NCBI RefSeq assembly: GCF_902686445.1
Contig: NC_062219.1
Coordinates: forward strand, 106,765,160-106,829,159
DNA from: Sciurus carolinensis
Taxonomy: Eukaryota; Chordata; Mammalia; Rodentia; Sciuridae
Length of the DNA: 64,000 bases
Direction: 5' to 3'
Below are positions 1 to 10,546 of this stretch, in pieces. The stretch's first letter is position 1; each line of letters starts with the position of its first letter. The position numbers were made by a program, and so were the translations under genes. Below the pieces are notes generated by a model. It searched no databases. It worked only from the letters and a program-made list of their open reading frames with translations, and had not been told where the DNA came from.

Positions 1-1090
1 TCTATTATGTGTTTATACCACATTTTCTTTGTCCATTCATCTTTCACATAACAAGTATTTAATATAGATTGGGTTAGCATCTTCCCATCACTTATTAAAA
101 TCTATGAAAATTCCCAGTTCTATTCAATAATCATATAGTTAAAAATGTATGAGTGAATGATGTAAGGGGATTCAATTCAAATTTCTCAATTTAACTTACT
201 TATTATCAGTACCAAGATGGAAAAAAATAGAATAAAACTGAACATGGAGATGGGAATAAAATCATTTGGAAGTGTTGATAGCTCATAGTGGATTTGACTA
301 GTTGCAGTGGATACCTGGGAATCTGCAAGAACCAGAAGATTGTAATAAAAGTGGTCACCACTAATAATCCAATATTCTTTGCTTTTAAGTTTGCTTGCCT
401 GAATAATATTGGCTCATGTATGATTGAATTTGCTGAACCACTGACTGGGTATGCAAAAAACTATGTAGCTAGAGATACAAATGTATATGTAATATAAATA
501 GATAAAAAAGTTAGAAATTCATTTTTCTAGACCACCTGTAATCCCTCGTGTCACCTACATTTTCTTATATCAACAATCAACACTACTGTGTTACTCAGTT
601 CATTAACATTTGTGTGCTGGTTTGTTTCCTTTCTGGAGTTGGGGCTGAGTCATGGGTCTTGAAGAGTCTGAGGAAATTGAGACAATATGTAGGGGAGCCA
701 TATAGAGTTGAAATCCTTTCTGAAGCTCATATGGTTATTATGGTCTCAGTATATAAATGAATGAATGAATAAAAACAAACCTAGAACAAACAGTATGTTT
801 TCCAGTCATTGCAGTGTCATTTTTGCATAAGTCATCCATCTTGTTTTTCCTTATGTAAAATAGATAATAACTTCCCTGCTTGAGTTAGGACTAAAATGAG
901 AATGTGTATTTGAGTCATTTTGTAAACAGAAAATTCATAAAAGAGTGAAGGTAAAAAACATTTTCTAAAAGTCGACTGTGAGAAAAAATAACAAAAAGTA
1001 AAAACATTTTTACTCATGGCATTATTCCTTTTGGGAAAAGATAGCTCCTCCAATTAACAATTACAGATCTAAAGCAAACAATTTTGAAAT
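1..1090. other. Unassigned AT-rich DNA, no gene
   Basis: No exon-like or conserved coding segment is seen. Open frames here are under 75 codons with no recognisable motif. Roughly the first 60 bases resemble the antisense of an old L1 3' end (a text like a 'fill-in' of the terminal ORF2 codons), but this is too short to call firmly. Confidence 0.5.
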
Positions 1091-1096
1091 TTTAAT

Positions 1097-1350
1097 GAAG
1101 TTGCTGGATGTGGTAGCACAGGCCAAGAAGGCTGAGACTGGAGGATCACTTGAGCCCAGTAGGCCACCCTGGGCAACAGTGAAAATCTATCTCTAAAGAA
1201 AAAGTGACCCAGCACACTGGCTCCCACCTATAACCCCAGCTACTAGAGAGGTTGAGGTGAGGAGGATTGCAAATTCAAAGCCATCCTGAACAATTTAGTA
1301 GGGTATATGGCTCCTGGGTTCAATCCCCTGTACCAAAAGAAAAGAAAAAA
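1097..1350 (+). repeat. Two degraded B1/B1-dID SINE copies
   Basis: Bases 1097-1204 read like a truncated 7SL-derived monomer (gctgagactggaggatcac, 'gagcccag', 'ctgggcaac'), ending in an A-rich stretch. Bases 1205-1350 repeat the pattern (tataaccccagctac, 'gaggttgaggtgaggagga') and finish with an ID-like end (gggttcaatcccctgtacca) and an A-rich tail. The second copy lacks the centre of the usual composite. Both are diverged. Family naming rests on recognition, not on an alignment. Confidence 0.6.
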
Positions 1351-1779
1351 TTAACAAAGTAGCAGAAGCTGAATATGTCCCATTCTGTATTATCTGACCA
1401 ACTACCAAATATTTTATATCCTGAAACTGCTTCCTGTTACAAAGTTTTTATTTGTATAGCTCTCACATTACAAAACACTCTGAATTTTTCCATTGAGAAA
1501 TTTGTAATAATCTACAGTTTATCCAGTTTTACACTTTTCTACTTGGGGGGAAAAAACATTCATCAACTTGGAAGCAGTATCACACTGTGTTAAAACAGGC
1601 AAATACAGAATTCATGGTTATTGCCTTATTTAATTCTTTAACCCAAATTGTTGCCCTTAGAGTGCTTTTGTTATGATTTTTGAGCAATTTTAATTAGCAG
1701 TTTTTGATGAATTATATATCTACTATCCTGGTGGCTTTACTTTCAAAAGTGTGCTCATTTCCAAATTGTGTTACTGATA

Positions 1780-2055
1780 CAATTATTGCCCGTGTTGGTC
1801 AACTTTGCATTGCTATGACCAAAATACCTGAAAAGAGCAACTTAGAGGAGGGAAAGTTTACTTTGCTTCACAGTTCCAGAGGTTTAGTCCATACCCAGCT
1901 GAGTCCATTGCTCTGGCCCAAAGTGAGGCAGAACATTATGCAGAAGGTTGTGGCAGAGAGAAGCTACTCCACACATGGTGGCCAGGAAGCAGAGATGAAG
2001 GGAAGGGAAGGGAAAAGTTATTTCAAACTAGGATGGACTGGTTAGCTTGTAGCTC
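1780..2055. repeat. Unassigned interspersed repeat, possibly LTR-like
   Basis: This segment reads like a widespread rodent repeat: a 'caaaatacctg' head, then 'cacagttccagaggttta', 'tccattgctctggccc', 'tgaggcagaacattatg' and a purine-rich end with 'gaagggaaggg' units. It is open for 113 codons from 1704, but the protein has no recognisable domain. I recognise the style of an old LTR or MaLR-type repeat but cannot name the family. Confidence 0.35.
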
Positions 2056-2063
2056 TCACAATC

Positions 2064-2270
2064 CTTTTTTCTGGTACTGGGGATTGAACTCAGGGGCACT
2101 TGATGACTGAACCACATCCCCAGCCCTATTTTTTTGTATTTTATTTAGATACGGGGTCTCACTGAGTTGCTTAGTGCCTCACCATTGCTGAAGCTGGCTT
2201 TGAACTTGCCATCCTCTTATTTCAGCCTCCCGAGACACTGGGATTACAGGTGTGTGCCACCACGCCCGGC
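2064..2270 (-). repeat. B1-dID composite SINE, antisense
   Basis: Read on the - strand it begins 'gccgggcgtggtggcacac', the 7SL/B1 head with an A-box-like start. It continues through 'tgtaatcccagtg' and 'gaggctgaaataagaggat' to an ID-like tail ('gctggggatgtggttcag', 'ttcaatccccagtaccag') and an A-run (T-run at 2064-2070 on the + strand). This two-part structure is typical of squirrel and dormouse genomes and is the best clue to the host. Confidence 0.8.
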
Positions 2271-3040
2271 TTCGCAGTCCAGTAATTCTACCTCTGAAGA
2301 TACCTGTAATAACACAGGAACTTTTTGCAGCATACGTTATATCTGAACCACAACCCATACATAACACATTCTAATAATACACATTTCTGGAGACTGGCAT
2401 CAAGTGTTCATGGGAATTCATACTTTCATTCTGTTCTCTTAGACTGATCACTGAGTGGTATATCAGTAGCTGAGATATTAAAGGAAAAGAAAAAGTATAT
2501 TTCATATTCTGAAACTTCCCTAGAGATATAGTTTTTAGAATCATCTCTAAGGATAAACTTCACATAGCTTCAATTTGATACCCCGAATCTCTATATGAAT
2601 TTGGGTGAGGTAGTTTAAGAATAACATTGACAAGAAAAAATTGCAGAAAATATTCTAGCAAATATTCAGAATAAGAGTTGGTTCAGAATGACATTGTCTG
2701 TTACTTTAGCCACAAAAAACAAAAACGTTGTCAAGACTTCATAAAATGATAAGTTGACAATGGCACATCCTCTCCGTTTATAGAGAAGGAAACAAATATC
2801 CAGAGAGATTTAAAATTGTATCCAAAAAATTAAAATTTGATTAGAGAGTGAAGCACTGATTTTTTTCTTCTGTAAAGAAAACTAGAAACGAAACAGGCTT
2901 ATGTAGTGTAATTTTGACATTCTGAATTGATTATATAAAAATTCAGAGTCTGCATATGTTTTAAAATGTTTTGGACTCACTGAACATGCTATACTACAAA
3001 GATGAAGCCTCTACTCAAGTCAGAAGCTTCTGAATACAGA
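2271..3040. other. Unassigned DNA, no gene
   Basis: AT-rich sequence without a convincing exon. A short stretch near 2775-2820 ('gaaggaaacaaatatccagag') faintly resembles the antisense core of a MIR element, but it is too diverged to call. Confidence 0.4.
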
Positions 3041-3044
3041 AGTC

Positions 3045-3205
3045 CCTGAAACAAAGCTTCAGTTTCCTCACATATGAAATGGACATAATAATCCTTTTTG
3101 GGGCATGATTTTTGTGGTTTAAATAAGATAATATAGGTGAAACTATTTTGAACAGTTCCTAACTCATTGCAGGAAATAAGTAGTACTTCTATTTTTAGAC
3201 TTATT
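3045..3205 (+). repeat. MIR-like ancient SINE
   Basis: The order 'cttcagtttcctcacat', 'gaaatggacataataat', a 'gtttaaataagataat' segment and 'gaacagttcctaactc' follows the MIR core and 3' half. It is heavily mutated, as expected for a pan-mammalian repeat. Confidence 0.45.
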
Positions 3206-3399
3206 CTTATGTTAACAGATATACATTCCTGATGACATAATCTGTTACAAAGTATAACATTATCTGTTACAACGTATAACACTACTGCAGACTATCAAAA
3301 AAATATAAATGACAAGTTACTGCCTGACCCAGGAATTCTATCATTCTGTTGCTCTTAGTGGTTCTCTTATGTCCTTGATAGAAATGAAAACATGTCCAT

Positions 3400-3795
3400 A
3401 TTGATGTTTGTAAATGAATATAGCAGAATTATTTATAATAACCTTCAAGAGGAAACAACCCAAATGTCCATCAACTGAAACTAAATAAATGGAATGTGGT
3501 ATAGCATACAATGGAATATATCAATTAAAAACAAAAGCACTAATATATCTACACTACGGATGAACCTTGAAAGCATTATTCAAAGTGAAATAAGTCAGTT
3601 ATGAAAGATGATGCATAATGACTTCATTCAAATGAAATACCCAGAATAGACAAATTGATAGAGACAGAAAATTGATTAGTAGTTGCCAAGATGCTGAGGT
3701 GAGGGGAAAATTGAAAGTGAGGATAACTACAAAAGACATATGTTTTCTTTGAGGAGTGATGGAAATTTAATTCCATGCTAAAATCACAAGAAAAA
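3400..3795 (+). mobile_element. Old L1 3' fragment (ORF2 end)
   Basis: Contains the diverged text of the L1 ORF2 C-terminus: 'caaatgtccatcaactg', 'aaatggaatgtggtat', 'caatggaatat', 'gtgaaataagtcag'. A 3' UTR-like part follows ('gattagtagttgccaag'). 5'-truncated, with no open frame. Resembles mammalian-wide L1M-type 3' ends. Confidence 0.65.
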
Positions 3796-4543
3796 TGAAA
3801 AATGATAATTTGGAAAATTTATTCAACTCTTACCACTACAAGAGACCCCCATCTGAAAAATAAAACAAGTCCTAGTCCACATCATTTCATGATTCATTTC
3901 ATGTTACATATGATTTATATGCTTACATATGATTTATATCCATTTATTCAGTCATGGCATTTGACCACCCTATTTTTAAATCTTTTACCAAGAGTGAGAC
4001 TGCAAAAGCAAACTGCAAAAATGCAAACTCATTATATTATACTATTTTCTTCATAGGAATTTCAGGGAAAAATATACTATTAGAACCTAAGTTACTAAGG
4101 AATATATATTCCATCAGCATCACACTGTCTTGCTCTAGTAAAGTTAACAATATTCTGATTCAAGGCATCTAATTTTTTTCCCCTTTGCACTCCTGAAAAT
4201 CTTTAAAAAGTGTGACTGAAAGAACAATTTGTGTTGCTCTTTCTTCCAGTTAAGTCCCTACAACAACTAGGGTCATTACTGTTTAGTCACTTCAGGGAAA
4301 GTAGTTTTCTATTAAACCTATTACAGGGGGAAAAAACCTAAATATTAAAAAATTGGAATATCAGGTGCATCGATAAAATGATCATATCTAAACAAGGGAA
4401 AGAAGAAACATTAAAAAGTGACCTTCCTTTTCATTTAAGCTCCAACACAAATTTGCTTTCCATTTGGATTGGTCAGTTCATTGTTGTGTGTTACCTTCTA
4501 ATCTATAGAGGATTCTGCTTTGCTTCTCAGATATGGAGTGTTT
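3796..4543. other. Unassigned DNA flanking L1-A
   Basis: Two open frames of 72 and 84 codons have low-complexity, non-conserved translations, and I do not accept them as genes. The last bases (4544-4550, aagactc) form the left flank of L1-A. Confidence 0.45.
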
Positions 4544-4550
4544 AAGACTC
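4544..4550. repeat. Probable 7-bp target-site duplication of L1-A (left copy)
   Basis: aagactc at 4544-4550 recurs at 10844-10850, directly after the A-rich tail. The repeat is short for L1, and the bases around it (taagactc / aaagactc) are compatible with the tail. Support is moderate. Confidence 0.45.
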
Positions 4551-5641
4551 TTTCAAGGGGTGATCCAAGATGGCGGCCTAGAGGGTGACTGCACCCCCAG
4601 TCGCTCCAGAACCCAGGAGTTGAGAAGGGGAGGCATTGAGAGACTCGGACTGAAATAGAGCCACGGGTGAGTCTGCCCACTGGGTAAAGCTCGGCCCGGG
4701 TGGCAGGCTCAGATAGAGGTGGCTTATCGGAGCAGGGCAGGGCAGCTAGAGTCTTCCACAGGCAGCCCTGCGCACTCCGGCGGTGGGCCCCGCCCACACA
4801 GCCAGCTTCTCCAGGTTCTCGGAACGGAACTGGCCCGCTAGTGAGAGCCTTTCTGACCAGAACAAGCTCCGAGTCCCGGAGCCAGTGCAGCACAGCGTAC
4901 TCCGGCACGCAAGCAGCTTCAGGGACCAGGATAGGGAAGCCAGAGACTTCCCCAAGTAGCCTGGACCCCTGCGGTGGAAGGTGCCTTTCAAGGCTAGCTT
5001 CTCGAAGCAGACCGCCCAGTGAGAGACTTTCTACATAGAACCAGCCACAAGTCCCCGAACCAACGGAGAGCTTCGATCCGCAAGCAGCCTCTGGGATCAG
5101 GGCAGGGCAGCCAGAGACCTCTTCAGGCAGCTGTGCCCACTCCGGCTGCAGGCTCTCTTCACGGGGCGATCCAAGATGGTGGCCTAGAGGGTGACTGCAT
5201 CCCCAGTCGCTCCAGAACCCAGGAGTTAAGAAGGGGAGGCATTGAGAGACTCGGACTGAAATAGAGCCACGGGTGAGTCTGGCCACTGGGTAAAGCTCAG
5301 CCCGGGTGGCAGGCCCAGATAGAGGTGGCTTATTGGAGCCGGGCAGGGCAGCTAGAGTCTTCCCAAGGTAGCCTTCCACACTCCGGCACTGGGCTCCTCC
5401 CACACGGCCAGCTGCACGGTGCAGGCCCACAGTGAGAGCCTTTCCACACAGAGCCAGTTTCAAATCGTGGAACAAGTAGGGGGCTAGGGGCAGTTTTCTT
5501 CGGATGCGCTGCTTTATCAGATTCCTCCAAGACATCAGGCTACTGAAGGCTGGGAGGTGATACACTGGAAATCTACCAGGACACTATAAGCCAATAGCGG
5601 AAATCTGCAATATCTCAGGGTCCCACTGACAGCTGATCAAT
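4551..5641 (+). promoter_or_regulatory. L1-A 5' UTR: one full promoter monomer plus tether
   Basis: Two copies of the motif gatccaagatgg, at 4562 and 5168, lie 606 bp apart and define a tandem monomer. The second copy leads into a unique tether before ORF1. The region is GC-rich against an AT-rich surrounding, as expected of an L1 internal promoter. The element starts about 11 bases before the first motif, so this copy begins almost exactly at a monomer start, which hints that transcription begins there. Mouse L1s also use tandem monomers; whether squirrel L1 monomers are homologous cannot be judged here. Confidence 0.75.
4562..4578 (+). promoter_or_regulatory. YY1-like site at the first L1-A monomer start
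   Basis: gatccaagatggcggcc contains AAGATGGCGGC, a good match to the YY1 binding core. Human L1 also carries a YY1 site near its first bases, where it fixes the transcription start. A second copy at 5168-5184 reads gatccaagatggtggcc. Binding is inferred from the motif only. Confidence 0.5.
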
Positions 5642-6685
5642 ATGAGAAAACAAGGGAAGAAAATGTCCCAAACAAACCTAGATACTACATCAATAAAACC
5701 CAATGACAGCACAGCAGAAGAAATGTCAGAAAGGGAGTTCAGAATGTACGTAATTAAAACAATCAGGGAAGCTAATGAGGAGATGAAAGAGCAAATGCAG
5801 GCATTGAAGGAGGAGATGAAAGAGCAAATGCAGGCATTAAATGATCGCACCAATCAACAGTTAAAAGACCAAATACGGGAAGCAAGAGATCATTTCAATA
5901 AAGAGTTAGATTTACTGAAAAAAAAAAAAAAAAACAAATACTTGAAGGAAACAATAAACCAAGTTAAAAACTCCATAGAAAGCATAACCAATAGAATAGA
6001 ACACCTGGAAGACAGAACCTCAGACATTGAAGACAAATTATTTAATCTTCAAAACAAAGTGGAACAAACAGAGAAGATGGTAAGAAATCATGAACAGAAT
6101 CTCCAAGAACTATGGGATATCATGAAAAGGCCAAATTTGAGAATTATTGGGATTGAGGAAGGCTTAGAGAAACAAACCAAAGGAATGAACAATCTATTCA
6201 ATGAAATAATATCAGAAAATTTCCCAAATCTGAAGAACGAAATGGAAAACCAAGTACAAGAGGCTTATAGAACTCCAAACATACAAAATTACAACAGACC
6301 CACACCAAGGCACATTATTATGAAAATACCTAACATACAAAATAAAGACAGAATTTTAAAGGCCGCGAGAGAAAAGAATCAAATTACATTCAGAGGGAAA
6401 CCAATAAGAATATCAGCAGATTTTTCAATCCAGACCCTAAAAGCTAGAAGGGCCTGGAACAACATTTACTAAGCCCTGAAAGAAAACGGATGCCAACCAA
6501 GAATCTTATACCCAGAAAAACTTACCTTCAAATTTGACGATGAAATAAGATCCTTCCATGATAAACAAAAGCTAAAGGAATTTACAAAAAGAAAGCCAGC
6601 ATTACAGAACATTCTCAGCAAAATATTCCATGAGGAAGAGATGAAAAACAACGATGCAAATCAGCAACAGGAGGCGCTAGCCTAA
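5642..6685 (+). pseudogene. L1-A ORF1 (RNA-binding protein), nonsense mutation
   Basis: L1 ORF1 encodes a trimeric RNA chaperone that packages L1 RNA. The frame opens at ATG 5642 and would run 347 codons to the TAA at 6683-6685. It is cut by TAA at 6470-6472 after 276 residues; L1-B has CAA (glutamine) there. Residues about 1-35 are a polar head. Residues 35-150 form a coiled coil with an exact 11-residue repeat (EEMKEQMQALK, then EEMKEQMQALN) and a lysine tract from an A-run. The RRM-like domain follows ('RPNLRIIGIEEG'), then the start of the C-terminal domain ('RPTPRHIIMKIPNIQNKDRI'). The stop removes the end of that C-terminal domain, so RNA binding should fail. Confidence 0.9.
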
Positions 6686-6716
6686 AGGAATAACCAAATA
6701 AAGGAGAAACCAAATT

Positions 6717-9700
6717 ATGTCAAAAACAAATATGAGTCAATTGACTGGGAATACAAATCATATCACAATAATAACCCTGAATGCTAATGGCCTGAACTCA
6801 TCAATCAAAAGACATAGACTGGCAGATTGGATTAAAAAGAAAAATCCAACAATATGCTGCCTGCAAGAGACTCATCTCATAGAAAGAGACACCCATAGAC
6901 TAAAGGTGAAAGGATGGGGAAAAACATACCATGCACACGGACACAGCAAAAAAGCTGGAGTATCCATCCTCATTTCAGATAATGTAGACTTCAAGCCAAA
7001 ACTAGTCAGAAGGGATAAAGAAGGACATTACATGCTGCTTAAGGGAAACATAAATCAGCAAGACATAACAATCATAAATATCTATACCCCGAACATTGAC
7101 TCATCCACGTACGTCAAACAAGTCCTTCTCAATTCCAGAAATCAAATAGACCACAACACAATAATACTAGGCGATTTTAAAACACCTCTCTCACCACTGG
7201 ATAGATCGTCCAAAAAAAAATTGAATAAAGAAACTATAGATCTCAACAACACAATCAACAATTTAGACTTAACGGACATATATAGAATATACCATCCAAC
7301 AAAGAACGAATACACTTTCTTCTCAGCAGCACATGGATCCTTCTCTAAAATAGACCATATTTTATGCCACAAAGCTACTGTTAGCAAATACAAGAAGATA
7401 GAGATACGACCTTGTACTCTATCAGATCATAATGGATTGAAATTAGAAATAAATGACAGAATAAAAAACAGAAACTTCTCCAATACCTGGAGATTAAATA
7501 ATACACTATTATATGATGAATGGATAACAGAAGACATCAGGAGGGAAATAAAAAAATTCTTAGAAGTAAACGAGAACAAAATCTCTGAGACACTATGAAA
7601 GCAGTACTTAAAGGAAGATTTATTTCATGGGGCGCATTCCAAAAAAGAAGTAGAAATCAACAAGTAAACGACTTAACACTACAGCTCAAAGTGCTAGAAA
7701 AAGAAGAGCAGACCAATACCAAAAGTAGTAGAAGACAGGAAATAGTTAAAATCAGAGCCGAAATCAACGAAATCGAAACAAAAGAAACAATTGGAAAAAT
7801 TAACAAAATAAATAGTTGGTTCTTTGAAAAAATAAATAAAATTGATAAACCCTTAGCCACACTAACAAAGAGAAAGAGGGAGAAAACTCAAATTACTAAA
7901 ATTCGGAATGAACAAGGAAACATCACAACAGACACGAGTGAAATACAAAACATAATTAGAAGCTAGTTTGAAAATCTATACTCCAACAAAACAGAAAACC
8001 TTGAAGACATCAACAAATTTCTAGAGACATATGAATTACCTAAACTGAACGAGGAGGACATACACAACTTAAATAAACCAATTTCAAGCAATGAAATAGA
8101 AGAGGTCATCAAAAGCCTACCAACAAAGAAAAGTCCAGGACCAGATGGGTTCTCAGCTGAGTTCTACAAAACCTTTAAAGAAGAGCTCATTCCAATACTC
8201 CTCAAACTATTCCATGAAATAGAAGAGGAGGGAACCTTCCCAAACTCGTTCTATGAAGCCAATATCACACTGATACCTAAACCAGACAGAGACACATCGA
8301 GGAAAGAAAATTTCAGACCAATATCCCTAATGAACATTGACGCAAAAATTCTCAACAAAATTTTAGCAAATCACATACAAATATATATTAAAAAGATAGT
8401 GCACCACGATCAAGTAGGTTTTATCCCAGGGATGCAAGGTTGGTTCAACATTCGGAAATCAATAATTGTCATTCACCATATCAACAGGCTTAAAGTTAAG
8501 AATCACATGATTATTTCAATAGATGCAGAAAAAGCATTCGATAAAATGCAGCATCCCTTCATGTTCAAAACACTAGAAAAAATTGGGGTAGTGGGAACAT
8601 TCCTTAACATTATAAAGGCCATCTACGCTAAGCCCATGGCCAATATCATTCTAAATTGTGAAAAACTGAAAGCGTTCCCCCTAAAAACTGGAACAAGGCA
8701 GGGATGCCCTCTTTCACCACTTCTATTCAACATCGTCCTTGAGACTAGCCAGAGCAATTAGACAAACCAAAGAAATTAAAGGGATATGAATAGGAAAAGA
8801 AGAACTCAAACTATCCCTGTTCGCTGATGACATGATTATATATTTAGAGGAACCTGGAAATTCCACCAGAAAACTTTTAGAACTCATAAGTGAATTCAGT
8901 AAAGTAGCAGGTTACAAGATCAATGCTCATAAATCCAATGCATTTTTATACATAATTGATGAATCTTCAGAAAGAGAAATTAGGAAAACTACCCCATTCA
9001 CAATAGCATCGAAAAAAATAAAATACTTGGGAATCAATCTCACAAAAGAGGTGAAAGACCTCTACAACGCGAACTACAGAACACTAAAGAAAGAAATTAA
9101 AGAAAACCTTAGAAGATGGAAAGATCTCCCATGTTCCTGGATAGGCAGAATTAATATTGTCAAAATGGCCATACTACCTAAAGTGCTATACAGATTCAAT
9201 GCAATTCCAATTAAAATCCCAATGATGTACCTTGCAGAAATAGAGCAAGCAATTATGAAATTCATCTGGAAGAATAAAAAACCTAGAATAGCTAAAGCAA
9301 TCCTCAGTAGCAAGAGCGAAGCAGAGGATATTGCAATACCAGGTCTTCAACTCTACTACAAAGCAATAGTAACAAAAATGGCATGGTATTGGTACCTAAA
9401 TAGACAGGTAGATCAATGGTACAGAATAGAGGACATGGACACAAACCCAACTAAATACAATTTTCTCATACTAGACAAAGGTTCCAAAAATATGCAATGG
9501 AGAAAAGATAGCCTCTTCAACAAATGGTGCTGGGAAAACTGGAAAACCATATGCAATAGAATGAAATTAAACCCCTGTCTCTCACCCTACACAAAACTCA
9601 ACTCAAGATGGATCAAGGACCTCGGAATCAGAGCAGAGACCCTGCATCTTATAGAAGAAAAAGTAGGTCCAAATCTTCAACTTGTTGGCTTAGGATCAGA

Positions 9701-10546
9701 CTTCCTTAACAGGACTCCCATAGCACAAGAAATAAAAGCAAGAATCAACAACTGGGATAGATTCAAACTAAAAAGCTTTTCTCAGCAAAGGAAACTATCA
9801 GTAATGTGAAGAGAGAGCCTACAGAGTGGGAGAATATCTTTGCCAACCATACTTCAGATAGAGCTCTAATTTCCAGAATCTATAAAGAACTCAAAAAACT
9901 CGACACGAAGAATACAAATAATCCAATCAACAAATGGGCTAAGGAAATGAACAGACACTTCACAGAAGAAGATGTACAAGTAATCACCAGATATATGAAA
10001 AAATGTTCAACATTCCTAGTAATAAGGAAAATGCAAATCAAAACTACCCTAAGATTTCATCTCACCCCAATTAGAATGGCGATTATCAAGAACACAAGCA
10101 ACAATAGGTGTTGGAGAGGATGTGGTGAAAAAGGAACACTCATACATTGCTGGTGGGGTTGCAAATTAGTGCAGCCACTCTGGAAAGCAGTGTGGAGATT
10201 CCTCAGAAAGCTTGGAATGGAACCACCATTTGACCCAGCTATCCCACTCCTTGGCCTATACCCAAAGGACTTAAAATCAGCATACTACAGAGATACAGCC
10301 ACATCAATGTTCATTGCTGCTCAATTCACCATAGCCAGATTGTGGAACCAACCTAGATGCCCTTCAGTTGATGAATGGATAAAGAAACTGTGGCATATAT
10401 ATACAATGGAATATTACTCCGCAATGAAGAATGATAAAATTATGGCATTTGTAGGCAAATGGATGAAATTGGAGAATATCATGCTAAGTGAGATAAACCA
10501 ATCTCAAAAAACTGAAGGACGAATGATCTCGCTGATAAGTGGATGA
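6717..10546 (+). pseudogene. L1-A ORF2 (endonuclease/reverse transcriptase), multiply broken
   Basis: ORF2 normally nicks target DNA and reverse-transcribes L1 RNA. The frame opens at ATG 6717. The endonuclease domain spans residues 1 to about 240, with 'LNANGLN', 'LQETHL' (catalytic Glu about residue 51), 'IYTPN' and 'SDHNG'. The expected GDFN motif reads GDFK (residues 152-155, codon AAA at 7179-7181). Frameshifts lie at 7580 (16-bp deletion), about 8745 (2-bp deletion) and about 9780 (1-bp deletion). Stops are TAG 7964-7966 and TGA 8787-8789. RT motifs survive in pieces: '[10 protein letters not shown]', '[15 protein letters not shown]' and FADD at about 8820-8831. The C-terminal cysteine knuckle ([18 protein letters not shown]) is near 10110-10160. 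Confidence 0.95.

Larger units (their letters stand above)
4498..5565 (-). other. Long antisense ORF across the L1-A promoter monomers
   Basis: A 355-codon open frame runs antisense to the L1-A 5' UTR. It starts in the downstream tether region and ends in host DNA just outside the element; the last 20 or so codons are flank. The protein repeats itself because the monomer period is 606 bp, exactly 202 codons: 'LYPVARLTRGSISV' recurs 202 residues later as 'LYPVGRLTRGSISV'. There is no known domain. Primate L1 has an antisense ORF0 in its 5' UTR, so an analogous product is conceivable. But L1-B has a 601-bp period and does not keep one continuous frame, so this may simply be GC-rich sequence without stops. 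Low confidence that it is translated. Confidence 0.3.
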
